DNA of 64,000 nt, from assembly GCA_012656075.1 (NCBI GenBank), contig JAAKBF010000060.1, positions 186,001 through 250,000 of the forward strand, in the 5' to 3' direction. The DNA comes from Phytophthora hibernalis. Lineage: Eukaryota > Oomycota > Peronosporomycetes > Peronosporales > Peronosporaceae. How positions within the stretch are numbered: the first letter of the stretch is position 1; every line of letters begins with the position of its first letter. The position numbers and the translations under genes are program-made. Under the pieces are notes generated by a model, which did no database searches, was not told where the DNA came from, and was given only the letters and a program-made list of their open reading frames with translations. This document shows, piece by piece, positions 30,927-43,354 of this stretch.

Positions 30927-31469
30927 ATGCAGACAAGTGATGCAACGCTGCCGGCCTCACCGGCACCAGGAGCCCAGGCGAGCTCGCAGTCGACACGGTG
31001 TCGATACAAGACAGGTCGATGCCCGAATGGCCGCGCAGTAAAAGCGAACGGAACGCTGCTTCTGCTCTGCGAATACCATCGCAACCAGCAGAATCGGACG
31101 AAGAAGCGCAGTGACATGAAGTGCCGCCACGACCGTGCCAAGAAGCGTCAGGCGCAACGAGCAAAGACCCACAAGAAGCAACAGCCCAGCGACCAAGACC
31201 GCACCACAATGTGCTGGTCATCGACCACGCCGCTCGCCTCAATCACTGTGCCCCAAGTCGACGAGTACGCTGCGTCGTCGGTTGGGAGTCCGTTGGCAGG
31301 AGACGATCAAGACAAGTATCACGAGTCCACGAGCCCCACGGCCGTCGACATGGACGTGTCTGCCGTGAACTGGGCTCCCCAATGCGTGTCCCCCTTCAGT
31401 AGCTCAAAAGTGTGTGACGACAGCTTCGCCCCCGAGGATATCTGGCTGCTCGAGTACTTTATCCTGTGA
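30927..31469 (+). CDS. Small basic Cys/His-motif protein, oomycete-type hypothetical
   Basis: 180 aa from the ATG in gcaaacATGC; the frame is open further upstream but lacks coding character there. The centre holds RCRYKTGRCPNGRAVKANG, LLLLCEYHRNQQNRTKKRSD and then a lysine/arginine-rich helix (KCRHDRAKKRQAQRAKTHKK). The C-x-C-x-CEYHR spacing suggests a small metal-binding or nucleic-acid-binding module followed by a nuclear-localisation-like basic stretch. The C-terminal third is Ser/Thr-rich and acidic, ending APEDIWLLEYFIL. I recall similar CEYHR-type modules in oomycete predicted proteins, but no function is known to me. A polyadenylation-like aataaa follows at 31530. Confidence 0.6.
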   Translation: MQTSDATLPASPAPGAQASSQSTRCRYKTGRCPNGRAVKANGTLLLLCEYHRNQQNRTKKRSDMKCRHDRAKKRQAQRAKTHKKQQPSDQDRTTMCWSSTTPLASITVPQVDEYAASSVGSPLAGDDQDKYHESTSPTAVDMDVSAVNWAPQCVSPFSSSKVCDDSFAPEDIWLLEYFIL

Positions 31470-31829
31470 AACAAGCGCACCAAAGTGTGCCACGACAGGT
31501 AACACTCGAAAGTTTATGTGCTGCGCCCCAATAAACGTTAGTATTTTATCTACTCTTGGACCGATGTCTTACCAGAATTCCATGGTGGTCAATTGGGGCG
31601 GTAAAGGGCTACGTGAGCCACGTTGAAGTTGTCCTATAAATAGATCTACTCGCTGATTGGCTCATTTCCCGCGTCACTGTAACGGTCTCTGCCACACCAT
31701 TCGATTAAGCTCGAGATTTGTATGCCGAATCCGGTGTACCCATCTCTGCATCCTTTTTCGCGCAACGGCTGCTTCAGAACGGAATCCGCTGTGTCATTCC
31801 CCAATTTGCGGCGTCGAGCTCAAGTCGCC
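31470..31829. promoter_or_regulatory. Intergenic with probable POT-gene promoter
   Basis: 360 bp. Holds the 3' end of the small gene (aataaa at about 31530) and, near 31651-31670, gattggctcatttcccgcg, an inverted CCAAT next to an initiator-like tcatttcc. This lies about 160 bp before the transporter ATG. Assignment is by motif only. Confidence 0.4.
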
Positions 31830-33686
31830 ATGGCGCCCAACTCCAGCAGCCAAGCGACGCTGCAAGATGCCGGAGAGCAGACGAACCTGCTGCCAACGAA
31901 GCGCTCGGAGGCCGCGCGGCCGCAGTACCGCTCCATCATCGTGAGCGTCTGCTCCTTCATCCTCGTGACCGAATTCTGCGAGCGCCTGGCGTACTACGGC
32001 CTCTCGGGCTCGCTGCCCATCTTCTTCCACCGCAATTTGGGCCTCAGTACAGTGCTGGCCACGGAGCTTAACTCGACGTTCACGTCGCTGTCGTATCTCA
32101 CGCCGCTGCTGGGCGCGTACGTGGCGGACCGGCATCTCGGCCGCTTCTCCACGATCGTGGCCTTCTGCTCGCTGTACATCACGGGGCTGGCGCTCTGCGT
32201 GTTTGCAGCGCTGCCGACCGTGTCGTCTCTGCCTCTCTTCATGCTGGGGCTCTTTGGCGGCGTGGGCTTCGGAGCAGGAGGCATCAAGCCCAACGTCGTG
32301 GTGCTGGGCGCGGACCAGTTCGACGTCGACATCCCGTCCCAACGCGCCGAGAAGGACAGCTTCTTCAACTGGTTCTACTGGGCCATCAACGTGGGCGCGA
32401 CCTTCAGCTACGGAGTGCTCACCAACCTGGCAGTAAACGGCTTGCCGCCCTACATTTCAGCCGACTATGGCTTCTTCGCGTCCTTCGCCATCCCGTCTGC
32501 GGCCTTCGTGCTGGCAGCGGTCGTGTTTTACGCCGGCAAGTCGCGGTACCGTCGGGTGCCACCCAAGGGTAGCGCGCTCTCTAAATTCTTCGCGGTGCTG
32601 GTGCAGGCCGGATCACGCTCAACTCGTGGCAAACTGGTCCTCAGTGGCGGACTGGCGTTCCTGCCGGGGATCGTGCTCACGACGGCCTCGTACTTCATCC
32701 AGGATCACTTCACGCACATGGTGGTGGCGCTCGCTGGCGCAGGTGCTGTGGCCTATGGCACGTTTGTGCTCGTCTTCTCGGGAGCTGCTACGGACTGGCT
32801 GAGATTGGCGACGCGCACGAACGGAGGGTCATTTTCGTCGCAGGAGGTGCAAGATGCGACGCAGGTGGTGCGTCTCGCGCCGTATCTGGGGATCATTATC
32901 ATTTTCTGGGCAGTGTACGGCCAGATGAACTCCAACTTTGTCGTGCAGGGCTGTCAAATGGACCTGCGTGTGCAAGGCAGTGAAGGAGCTTCTGGGAAGC
33001 CAGTGCTGCTGTCCTCTGCCATGCTCAACGTGGTGGACTCGGGCGTGATTTTGATCTTCATCCCCGTGTTTGACCGACTGCTGTACCCGTTGCTGACCAA
33101 GATGGGCATCTACCCGACGCTACTGCGGAAGATTGGCGCCGGTCTGGTGTTCGCAATGCTGTCCATGATCGCGGCCGGTTGGACGGAGCAGCTTCGTAAG
33201 AGCAGTCCGATGATCGAGGGTGTATCTTCCAACTGCAGTGCTGCGGGCGAGACGCTGCCCATGTCTACGATCAGCGTTTGGTGGCAGACGCCACAGTACG
33301 TCCTCGTTGGTGTGAGCGAGATCCTGACGAGTATTTCAGCCTACGACCTGTTCTACTCTGAGGTGCCCGAGTCGATGCGCAGTGTTTGCCAAGCGCTCAA
33401 CTTGCTCACGACGACGCTGGGCTTCATTGTAGCTGGAGCGCTGAACAGCATCTTCTCCTTCTGGGTCACGAGTGACTTGAACGATGGCCACCTCGAGTAC
33501 ATCTACTACATGCTGGCGCTTCTGGTTCTCGTGCTGCTGGTGGCCTTTATGTTCGTATCGCAGTCGTTCGAGTACCATGTACCCCCACCGGGCCTAGATT
33601 CCGTGTCCGGCTTCTCTCCTGCGCTCTCGCGTGCCGCCAGGGAGCTGCGCAAGAAGCTGCAGTTTCAGCGCAATGGTAGGAAGTAA
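31830..33686 (+). CDS. Proton-dependent oligopeptide transporter (POT/PTR family)
   Basis: 618 aa from the ATG at 31830 (context gtcgccATGG); an in-frame ATG 36 codons upstream is less likely. Twelve membrane helices of the major facilitator fold are expected. POT signatures are present: EFCERLAYYGLSGSLP in helix 1 (the ExxERFxYY proton-coupling motif in slightly altered form), PLLGAYVADRHLGRF, GGIKPNVVVLGADQFD and FFNWFYWAINVGA. It imports di- or tripeptides (or nitrate and other substrates in plant relatives) with protons across the plasma membrane. No intron, no frame break. Convergent with the BEACH gene, with a 157-bp gap. Confidence 0.92.
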   Translation: MAPNSSSQATLQDAGEQTNLLPTKRSEAARPQYRSIIVSVCSFILVTEFCERLAYYGLSGSLPIFFHRNLGLSTVLATELNSTFTSLSYLTPLLGAYVADRHLGRFSTIVAFCSLYITGLALCVFAALPTVSSLPLFMLGLFGGVGFGAGGIKPNVVVLGADQFDVDIPSQRAEKDSFFNWFYWAINVGATFSYGVLTNLAVNGLPPYISADYGFFASFAIPSAAFVLAAVVFYAGKSRYRRVPPKGSALSKFFAVLVQAGSRSTRGKLVLSGGLAFLPGIVLTTASYFIQDHFTHMVVALAGAGAVAYGTFVLVFSGAATDWLRLATRTNGGSFSSQEVQDATQVVRLAPYLGIIIIFWAVYGQMNSNFVVQGCQMDLRVQGSEGASGKPVLLSSAMLNVVDSGVILIFIPVFDRLLYPLLTKMGIYPTLLRKIGAGLVFAMLSMIAAGWTEQLRKSSPMIEGVSSNCSAAGETLPMSTISVWWQTPQYVLVGVSEILTSISAYDLFYSEVPESMRSVCQALNLLTTTLGFIVAGALNSIFSFWVTSDLNDGHLEYIYYMLALLVLVLLVAFMFVSQSFEYHVPPPGLDSVSGFSPALSRAARELRKKLQFQRNGRK

Positions 33687-33843
33687 ATTTTGTGCTCGTC
33701 GTGCATTACGATAGAAACCCCTGCCCGAAGTGTTGAGCTGCGAAACATCGGAGTGTTGCGCTGCACCTACCAGAGCAGTAAATATCAATAAAGAGTGATT
33801 AGCACTATAACTGCATTTTCATTTCTCTATGATACACGAACAT

Positions 33844-36800
33844 TTAGCCCTTCTGGAGGTACGAGAAGAGCCCGCGCATCATGACTTTGGCCTCGCCGAG
33901 AGCTTCGCCAGCGATGTCACGTGCTGTACTGGTGACAGCCTTTGCGTTACCAAGCGTTGACATCGCCAGTGTTTGTGCGTGTTGAACAGTTCCCTTCACG
34001 CGCTTGAGCTTGGACGAAACTCCAAGTAGTCGGCGCACATTCGCCAGGAAGGACACGGAGCCACTGGCATCCGGAAGCAGTTGCAGTGACAAGGTACCGT
34101 CACTGTGGCCTGAGGCCAGCAGGATCACGGCTTCCTTCGGGCCGAAGCAAGTCGCGGAAATGGTTGCTCCTACCGTTGAGGGGGAGGCGTACTCTTGCAC
34201 AGTCACAAAGCTGTACAAGCAACACGAAGACAAAAACATCGTTAGATTCCTTGCCAGTAACAAACAAATGAAGACACCACTTACTCTTCAATGCGGCAGA
34301 TGCGGATCACCCCGGGACTGAGCGTGAGGAAAATCAAATCACCTTCGGCAGAAACCTGTACGTCTAACACTTCCTCGGATGGAAGGTGGTGCGACTGGAT
34401 CAACACACCCGATAAATTGAAAATCTGGCAGACACTGGAGACGACAGTCCGCGTTTCCACCCCATTTTCGCTCGAGTCATCGGATACATTCCGAGTAATA
34501 GCCGTGATAGCAATGACGTATCCCTTGACCGATAGACGCACACGAGTGAGCTCACCCGCGTCCTCAGCGGGCTCAAACACAAACGCCACCTGCCCTTCGT
34601 CGTACAGGAAATGCGCCAAACCAACTGAATGTGAACATGAAGCCACAACGCCCAGGTATGTGCTCACGCTGCAGTCCACGATCGGAGTCGCGTGGCCGCG
34701 CAAAATGATGATAGGGCGCGGCGAGACGCGTGGCAAACGGAAGAGCATGTCCGGCTTAAGACGTGACAGACGCCAGAGGGCAAGTGTACCGTCTTGGGAC
34801 CCAGACACTAGTAGTTCCTCATCTTCTTGCGAGGTAGAGACAATAATCTGGCTGTGACTGTGATAACTCCAGCGGTCAAGGCTCAGACACGTCACAGCAG
34901 CGCTGTGGCCCACCACGCTAGCTTTGCCAATAACGTGTCCATTGTCTAAGTCAAGCAAACGAAAGTGCAATGCACCACTTCGGGCACCTCCCGAGACAAG
35001 CACGCGCCCGTTTCGGGAGATCACCACGGAAATCCACGAGAGCGTTTGTCCTGGTTGGCACTTTCCTCATCATGATGAACGTGATCGAAAACAGGTATCC
35101 GCGGGACGTAGTCGAAGGGAGAGTCATCGCGAGCAACTTCTAGGAGCCATGGGCAATCACTCACTGCGTCAGCTCCGCCTTCTTCGTCGCCACTGGGCGA
35201 CAACTCAGTCATCAATGCGTCCACATCACTATCTCGTTGAAAATCGGTAACAGACGAGAAACTAGCTCTGGAAGCTTCCGTCACCTCCACAGATTCTCCA
35301 ACAGAAAACGTCTTCGGAGACGCCTCCTGCATTTTTGGTGAAGCAGACGCAGATCCTACATGCGGGGAGAAGGTAATGGCGGAGCAGGCTTGGGTAATAG
35401 CTTCCAGTAGTAAATTTCGATCACCCCAAGCTCGTTCACACTGACGACACGGTCGGGAAGGATCTTCAGCAATCGAATACCGCTCTGCGCGATGGGCTTC
35501 ACCGTAGCTACGGGACTCCAGGTCCGACGCGTCTCCTGTGCGATAGGTGAAAAATCTTGGAATGCCAGAGAAAGCGGCCGAGGAATATTGCTGGATGGAC
35601 CAGTAGAGCTACCTTCCTTTCCAGGAAACCCTCCACTTAATGGCGGACTCGCTCGTCCCGAAACGGGCTTGCTGTTGGGTACTCCACCTGGCATTGTTTT
35701 CCCAACGGCACTGCGAGCAAATGCAGCATGGCGCTTGGGATGAGGAGTGGCAAAGAGCTGCATGGGGCACTGACCAAAGTGTGCGATTTGAAGCTCCATG
35801 GACTCTCTCAAGAAAGGATCCTCCACTTTGTCTAGATCCACGACACCGTAGTACGTCAGGTAGTAGAATACGTTGTTCGCCTGGAGTGAAGCACGCCCAC
35901 GTTGCTTGTATCCAAAAATGAGATCTACCCACAAGTGCAAATGGCGCGATACGTGCTCACTCTCGAGAGCTGCACGGTGGATTCGCACAAACTCCTCTGG
36001 TGTACTTGCCCACTTCGGAAGCTGCACGTCTCCCACCGATTTCTGGTCGTGGCGTTTGCCAAGCGCGTATCCATTTCTGTTACGCAGAAAGGTGCCATCG
36101 CTAGCGTAGAATTCCGGCGTGAGCTCTTTCACCTCGGACATCTGCGAGTTACACATACGCCATGCCTCCTGAATGGAAAAGAAGAGACGATCAGGGAGAT
36201 CAAAAGTGCCGCCTTGCATTTTCTGGTGCAAGCTTGCAAAAGGTTCCAGTCGGAAGAGGAAGAATAACACAACTCCCGCACATGTTGAGTAGTGAGAGCC
36301 ATAAAGGAACTTGGGAATAACAGGGTCGTCGAACGAGTGATAGCGCTCCCAATACTCTTCGAGACGCGCTGCGTTCAGTGCACCAACAGGCTTAGACAGA
36401 TCACGGAAGTTGTGCGGATCACTCAAGTCCAACGTAGAGTCTTCGTAGTTTGACAGCACCCAAGGGAACACTGGATACTGAGTCAGATCATTGAAGCTCC
36501 GTCCTGCGAACGTGTTAAGTGCCATGAGGTAGTCGAAGTTGCTGATTTGCCGGTTCTGCCACGCCTTAGTAGTAGTCGCCAAGTGTGGAATAACTCGTCC
36601 AGGCCACTGCTTTGGAGTACTCCGGGGAAGGAATGAGTACAATACTCTCACAAATTCGTTACGACGATGCTTCGTTGTCAGCGGGAAGTCCAGGAAGTGC
36701 GTGCTACCATTGCGGAGGAAAATTTCGATTGCCGAGTCACGTAATCGATAGCGTCGAAGGTAAACACCCACGAGGTGAGAGTATTTCCACCGCCAGCATC

Positions 36801-39800
36801 GATGAAGTCCTGGAGCTGCTTCATCCACGCGTATACCTGACAGTATAGGGAGACTACTTTCATCAAAGTCGGTTGTCCCAGGTGAGATACCTCCTCCTGA
36901 AGTCCGTGCGCTCTCAGGAAGCTCTGGTTGCGGCTCAAAGACAATATGCTTACCGCAGAGAGACAGCCGACCAAGCACAACTCCTTCGGGCACTACACGT
37001 CTACACGTTACGCAAGCATACACCTGATCATCCGGTGCTACAGCGATGCCGGCACCAGGATCAAGTCCCCTTTCATCCTGCCCTAAAAGAGCAGCTCCCT
37101 TTGATCCCGTTGTTGTGGTAGATGGGTTTGGTTTGTCATCATCCACCCCTGAGTTGGGTACAGAGGGATCGCTCTTGAACTCGTCTAGGGGCTCTTCGTC
37201 AGCAAGGACGCGAGCTTCTGCTTCATCGCTACCCTTCTCACCGTCGTCTGTACTGGGCACATAGGTATCCGCCAACTCAGACGCGGGTACTGCGTCGTCA
37301 GACGTAATATCTCGAATTTCACCGCCACGCTGCTGCGCCACAACTCGACCAACCCGCTCGAGCAAGTTTTCACCAGATCCTGCATTCGATAGACTCGTTG
37401 GGCTACCATCAGTGTCACCCTCAAAGCTGTGAAGCATTTCTAAAGGCAGAGCTAGTGCAGAGGATTGCCTGTGGTGCCTTTTACGAGTTTCTTCTTTTCC
37501 TCGGTTTGCTCGTCGGCCGATTCCCCACTTTCTAGCGACAGCAACTTCTTGAAGCTAAGCTGCAAATCCAAATCGACTGTACGCCGCATACGAGATGGAA
37601 AAGGAGTCTCGTAAAGCCCAAGCCGCCACATAAGCGTCTTTTGCAGTGCTGTCAACGTTTCTGGCGCTGCATACCGCAATGAAGCATACTGATTTTGAGA
37701 TCGGAAGGTAAACTCCTTTTTCAGCCACAACTTCTGGGTCCACTCTTGCTTCTGCTCGCGCTGTACAGTCAGTGCAGTTGTTGCACGCTGCCTCTCACGA
37801 TTGGTAACATCTCGCAAAGTTGCTAACATTCGATTCTCCTCAACTTCGAGTGCTGCCCAGAGCACTCGCTCACTGTCATCAGCATTCTCCACGGTTGAAT
37901 ACTTTTTACCAGTTAGGGGTATCATGTTGGCAACTTCCTCAATAGCATCGGAGGGTTTTGCGCTGTCCTCAACTCTTTGGCAATTGGAAAATACGGCACC
38001 ATATCCTCAACTTCCTCTCGTTCATGCAATTCTGTATCGTTGATAGCCAAGGCCAGCGCGTCCAATACTACTTCCACCGCTTGCTGTTCCGTCAGCTCAC
38101 CAAGATCATGCATAGATAAACCGGCAACACCCAACTCTTCGTCAAATGATCCAGACGTACATATTCGGAGCGTTAGGCCTCGCAGAAACACCAGTAATTC
38201 CTCCTTCTTGTGCACGACCAACGCACGGCGAAGGTCAACTAGCGCACGAAGGAACACATCACGCGTTGGTACAGATTCGTATACGCGTAGTGCAGAACCA
38301 GCTGTCAACTCCTGCTGAAAACTCTGCACCAGCACCCCCACCACGCGTTCCATCATCGTTTTACCAAATACGTACGGCAGCGCACACTGCAATATTTGGA
38401 GACCAGGGAAAAGGCCAACCCGATGCATTTTGTGTGTACTGTCGATCAATCGAGCGCAGATATCTAGTACTGCATTAAGCAGCAAAAGCTGCGCATCCGA
38501 CCACGAAAACTTGTCTGGCGTCGTAGTTAATGTTAATTCCACACTCACATTTTCTTTTTGAGCTGGCGACGGTTTTAATGGTTGAGCCAATAGCGTTTCG
38601 TGAACGAGGAAAAGCAAGCGCTGCACATTCTCTGCAAGTGTCCGAGACAGAATTGTTCGGCTCCTTGCCATGCGCTGTAATACAATACCAACCACTCGAC
38701 AGAGCCAGTTTAAAGGCTCACGGAATAGCTCAGATTGATTGACATGGGGAGCTACTTGAGACAAAGGAGGAAGAGAAGATCCTGCAGGCGAGTTGATAGT
38801 CCCTGACGTTGGATTGTATTTCGCCTGGAGTCCCTTTAGGGCCAGCAGTAAGTGTGTGAATGATCGCCACCCATGCGTGTTGCTCATCGCCATGCATAGC
38901 AGCGAGACAATTGTGTCAAGCACCAAATCCTCTCCGGTCTTGCTAGCATCAAAACTGTATGCCCGACCGCAATTTTCATCATTGGTGTTATCGTGATCAC
39001 ATTCGCCATTCGTATCCATACTAGGTATCTCTACACCAACAGAACAGGTAAGAGATAACTCCAGCAGCGCATCTGCCCAACTTTTCTTTATCAAAAGTAA
39101 TTGTTGCTGAAGGTCTTCATCTGTCTTGAGCTTCACGTTAATATCCATGAGGACCTTTTCACGAAAATGAGGGGTACTTTTACCCAGCAAGATTGGTAGA
39201 AATGGTAAAATGCCTTTGAGAGGCAGACTCAGAATTCCACTGACACCTTCGTCAAACATATCAGCTACCAGCGCCGAATTGTTATCGACACCATTTTTAC
39301 CTGGAACTTCGGCGCCAACATTGGATAAACTTCGCAACGCTGTCAGCCGGATAACGGCGGCTCTCTTTTCCCAGGTTAACTGTAGCCGCTTTCCCACAAA
39401 CTGATTGGCCATCTTAATCCACTCAATCAAACCACCGATACCCGTACTCATCTCACCAGTAGCAGTAAGAGATGAGGATGTGACAGCAATACCATCCTCG
39501 ATTCCATTCTCCTGCGCTACAATTGACTTGTTCGATGCTACTGGCGCAATGGGAAATAGTAGCGAGTCCTTTTTGGACGGATCGTTCATAATGATACTGT
39601 GCTGGACACCCAGTAGCCATGCGGGATCGAAGTAAAACTCCATCATAAGCTCCAGGAACCCAACCGAGAAACTTCCATGTCCATTAAGGACTAATCGTAA
39701 ATGCTCTTCAAGACCACACCACACAGTACGACCTTCAATAGACTCGAGCCAATCCAGCAGATAGATGAACAATGGGACACATGCCATGCGAACATGAATA

Positions 39801-42489
39801 GAGACGTGCAAGCTCTCTTTATCCTCCGGCTTGACAGTGCTCGCGCCGTTGCTCTCTGCGTCGCTGCATCGATCATGCATCAGATACAGCAGGCAATCCA
39901 GTATGCTAGAACTAACCAAGGCGAAGCGCATATCCAGAAAAGATACTGCGAGTCGTCGCAAAAGTAGCAATATCGACGTGCATACAGCCGCATCCTTGCT
40001 GGTCATCAAAAATCTAATCACAGCACGAATGTCGCGAACGAGGGAGAACCGGACCTGGACGGAGTGGAGAACACTTTTCTTGGCAGCGGTGCCATTTTCA
40101 TCCGTGGCTTTACCGTCAGGGTTTCCGGACGATGCTGCACCCGGCGATTGGTCGCTCCACACAATACTCTCGAGGTTGATGCTAAACACGCCTCCCTTGC
40201 GACCGGGTGCCGCCATCGAAGACGATACTGAAGACGAAGACGGAGTAGATGTGGACGGCGATGGCCCTGATCCACTTGCAGTAGAGCCGCCACCAGTTCC
40301 CACAGGAGTACTCGCTCGGGCGAATGTTGTTTCCATCACCTCTTGCTCTAGAACTTCGTGTACCTGCGTGCTCTGGTTTGTCAGGCACACCTCGATCACT
40401 TCCACCAGGCTCTGAATACTTTGCTGCTTCCAGTGGTGATCCTTGTCGTCGGGCTTTGTCAATTGCTGCGAATTCTGACTCGACTCGCTCTCTCCAGAAC
40501 TTGGCAAAGCGTGTGACACAGAATAGAAATTTTCAAGAATCTCCAAAACCTTCGGGACAGCTTGCATGTTGTTAAATGCTCGCGGGTACTCACAGGCAAG
40601 TCCATACATCTGGTGGTTGTAAATGGACTGCGTTTTGTAATCTGCTTGCGTCCACAACCGGTAATCCATTAGAACGGCGCGCACACCAGAAGCAAAAGGG
40701 ATTCGTCGTCCAAATCGACACGTGAAAGGGGTGATTCTCGCTCATCTCCAGGCTCTTTTAGGCGATGGCATCATCCCAAACAAGCTTTTCACCATTTCCA
40801 CACAAACAACAAGACTTCCAGGAGTCCAAATCACAGAAATACAATTTTTGTGTTGCACCATAACGTGAGAAAGCATGTGAAATACATAGTTTTGAAGCAC
40901 CTCCTGTTGGTTGGCTACATTGCCCAGCAGCATACCCTTTAGGATCCACAGTAAATCAACCACCACACTTTCCATTATAGCGGATAAATGACGTTCTTCG
41001 TTTTGTGATGGCTCGGTTCTCTCAGCCGAGCCAGCACTTTCTGAAGCTTGTTCCTTTTTGATTATTCTTTCGTAGGCGGTCAGAATGTAGTCCAGTAGCA
41101 CAGGCAACGAAGATATGCCCACCGAACGATACCACGCTGCTTGATACTCGGGGAAAATCATTTTCTGTGTACTTTTTCCAAGCCTGGCGTTTCGCTGCTG
41201 GATCTCAGCAGATGCACCAACAGTACTCTCGAAGGCCAGCCATTTTCCATTAGTGCTGGGTGTTGTGCCTTCGCTGAGCCATTCTACTCCGAGATCGGCA
41301 TAGTCTTCATTAACAGTGTTCTGCGCATTGAAAGCGAACACCACCTGTAATTTACAAAATGTCCCGAATGCATCATTCTCTGGGACAGACAGAGGAGATG
41401 GCCCTAGTACTCGTTCGTGAGTGCCTGCAACCAGTCGGCTCGACTGAGCGGGCAACGCGGCTGCCCATCGATTAAACGAAGAAACCATGGGCCCCAACGC
41501 ATACATCAACTCGATCGTTCCTCGCGAAAGCTCATCCTGGTACATGGCCACACTAGCAATCTTCGCTTTCGCGTTGCGTCCACCCCCAACGGTACACTTT
41601 GACGCTGTGACGAGTCCAGAAGGATATACCAGCTCTTCCTTGAATTGAAGCTTGTTGTCCACGTGACACGTCACTTTGCTCTTCTTGACATAATGCAGCG
41701 AATGAGAAATCACCAGTAAATGCCACTCGCCAGGCACCAGATTAATTTCCTGTTGGATCCTCCTCCATTCAGGCGAGTACGAAGAGGACACTGCAATGGA
41801 TGCTGACTTCTTCGCGTCACCTGCAGTTCCTGGAGCACAACAACTGATATTTAGCAGCACTCCGTGCCCCCTCCACTCGAATCTTCCGTGTACTCCAACG
41901 ACGCCTCCACACCTAACGTATTCGATCCGTTCGTGAACCTGAAAAGATTAAACTTGGCGTACAGATCCTCTTGCTCGACGCCCTCAACTGCTGAGCGCTC
42001 TTTCTTGGCCTGAGCTAGACAAAAGTCCACATTGATCCACACAGCGACGGAATATCCTCGAAAAGCACTCCAATCCACGATTGGAAGATGCATCCGACCG
42101 TTATCTTGGAAGGAGAAATAGGCAGAAGGGGGCCCCACTCTCCCACAAGGCAGAACGTACTGAGATTGACTATCCTCCTCTTCTCCCTGACTTATTTCTT
42201 CAGGAGCGAGCAACAGTCGCTTGGCAAATGTCCTCGTGAGCTTCTGGACGTCTCGAATTAATTGCTCCCTCTCGTAGAGAGTGCAGTTCTTCTCGCCCAC
42301 GAAGCAGGCCAGCATCGTCTTCCTCACCAGCTCATGGGCAGCTTTGGACGGCGATAACTCGGCCATTTCTGTTCCCCCAGAGACGCCACTTGGCTGTTCT
42401 TCAGCTGTAGCTTTCTTTTCGTAAGTGGAATCGTCCGAGTCGCTCCTACTGGCCTGCAAGTCCTGAGTGTCGTGCTTTTCCTGTTCCAT
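33844..42489 (-). CDS. Giant BEACH-WD40 protein (neurobeachin/LYST family)
   Basis: Roughly 2,850 residues. Order: acidic Ser-rich N-terminus from the ATG at 42489; a concanavalin-like lectin domain (YFSFQDNGRMHLP ... GEWHLLVISHSLHYVK); a long helical region (DUF4704-type, about 40680-38000); PH-BEACH (CVTCRRVVPEGVVLGRLSLC ... LRRYRLRDSAIEIFL); the BEACH core (WQNRQISNFDYLMALNTFAG, QYPVFPWVLSNY, HYSTCAGVVLFFLFRLEPFA, FGYKQRG, HFGQCPMQLF); then WD40 repeats (VISRNGRVLVSGGA, ASGHSDGTLSLQLL). Such proteins scaffold vesicle and lysosome-related membrane traffic. One intron is clear (34211-34284, 74 nt). Frame breaks at 41867-41871, about 40700-40760 (two), 37967, 37462, 35364-35367 and about 35047 each rejoin when one base is added, except one near 40750 that needs a base removed. 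I treat it as one functional gene. Confidence 0.85.
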
Positions 42490-42943
42490 GATCTTTTATG
42501 TCGAGAGATCCGCGCTTTTCTCGGTGGATATGGGCGCTACGGAGCTCGCGACTGCGGGGATGGGGAGAGGAGATGATCGTGCACTAGTAGAACGTGCGTG
42601 CGCGTGTGAGGAGCCCGCAGGAGCAGAGAAAGAGGCGTCGCACGGAGGCCGCGAGCCGAACGTCGCTGGCTCGTCCTGACAACGAAAATAACGTTTGGAA
42701 CCAGATATGGCACTGTTTTTCGCATCAATGAACTGGATCTAAGTATGGAGAAAAGTGACAATGAGAAAAAAAGTGTCCGCAATGCATTTCATTTGTTTCA
42801 AACTCCTCAAATACTCATTTGATTCAGTCAAATTGACTGACTGTCAAATTGACTGACGCACGGAAGAGAGTTGCTTCCGTGTAAATAGCGTGATATTACT
42901 GTTACAACTTGGGGAAAACACTTAAAGTAGCGGCTCAGTTTCT
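42490..42943. other. Intergenic upstream of the BEACH gene
   Basis: 454 bp. Contains the BEACH 5' region and a small repeat gtcaaattgactgac at 42828-42857 (two overlapping copies of tcaaattgactga). No gene supported. Confidence 0.45.
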
Positions 42944-43354
42944 CTACCACGCGATGCGCTCATCGATGCGTCCCGGCAGTCTGCGCATCATCCTGGCGCG
43001 ACGCCGCAGCCACATGGCCTTGGTCATGGGGATCTTGGAGCCGGCCACGATGTTGCTCACGGCGTTGGGCGTGTCCAGCTCGGGCGGAATCTGCACGGGC
43101 GGCCGCACCACACGCTTCAGTTTGGAGAAGGAGAAGCGCGATCTCTGCCCGAGCGTGGGCGTGGCCAGCAGCAGGTTCTTGAGGCTCTGAGCCTCGTCCG
43201 GCAGCTGCTCGCTCTGGTTGCTCGGGGGCGACGGACCCCTGCTCTGCAGCATTTTCCTAGCGACGGCACCCGGAGAACCCACGGGCGTGGGGCTGATGCC
43301 GCGGAAGACGCTTCCGGGCTTGGCGGGGCTGGCGACCTGCGTCGTTCCGGTCAT
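42944..43354 (-). CDS. Hypothetical basic protein
   Basis: 136 aa from the ATG at 43354 (MTGTTQVASPAKPGSVFRG). The N-terminal half is Pro/Ser/Gly-rich and disordered-looking (GISPTPVGSPGAV). The C-terminal half is basic and more ordered (FSFSKLKRVVRPPVQIPPEL, then MTKAMWLRRRARMMRRLPG). The frame is open further upstream, but that part is AT-rich and unlike coding DNA, so I use this start. No family recognised. Its strand matches the BEACH gene, but the 454-bp gap argues for its own promoter. Confidence 0.6.
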   Translation of the reverse strand: MTGTTQVASPAKPGSVFRGISPTPVGSPGAVARKMLQSRGPSPPSNQSEQLPDEAQSLKNLLLATPTLGQRSRFSFSKLKRVVRPPVQIPPELDTPNAVSNIVAGSKIPMTKAMWLRRRARMMRRLPGRIDERIAW

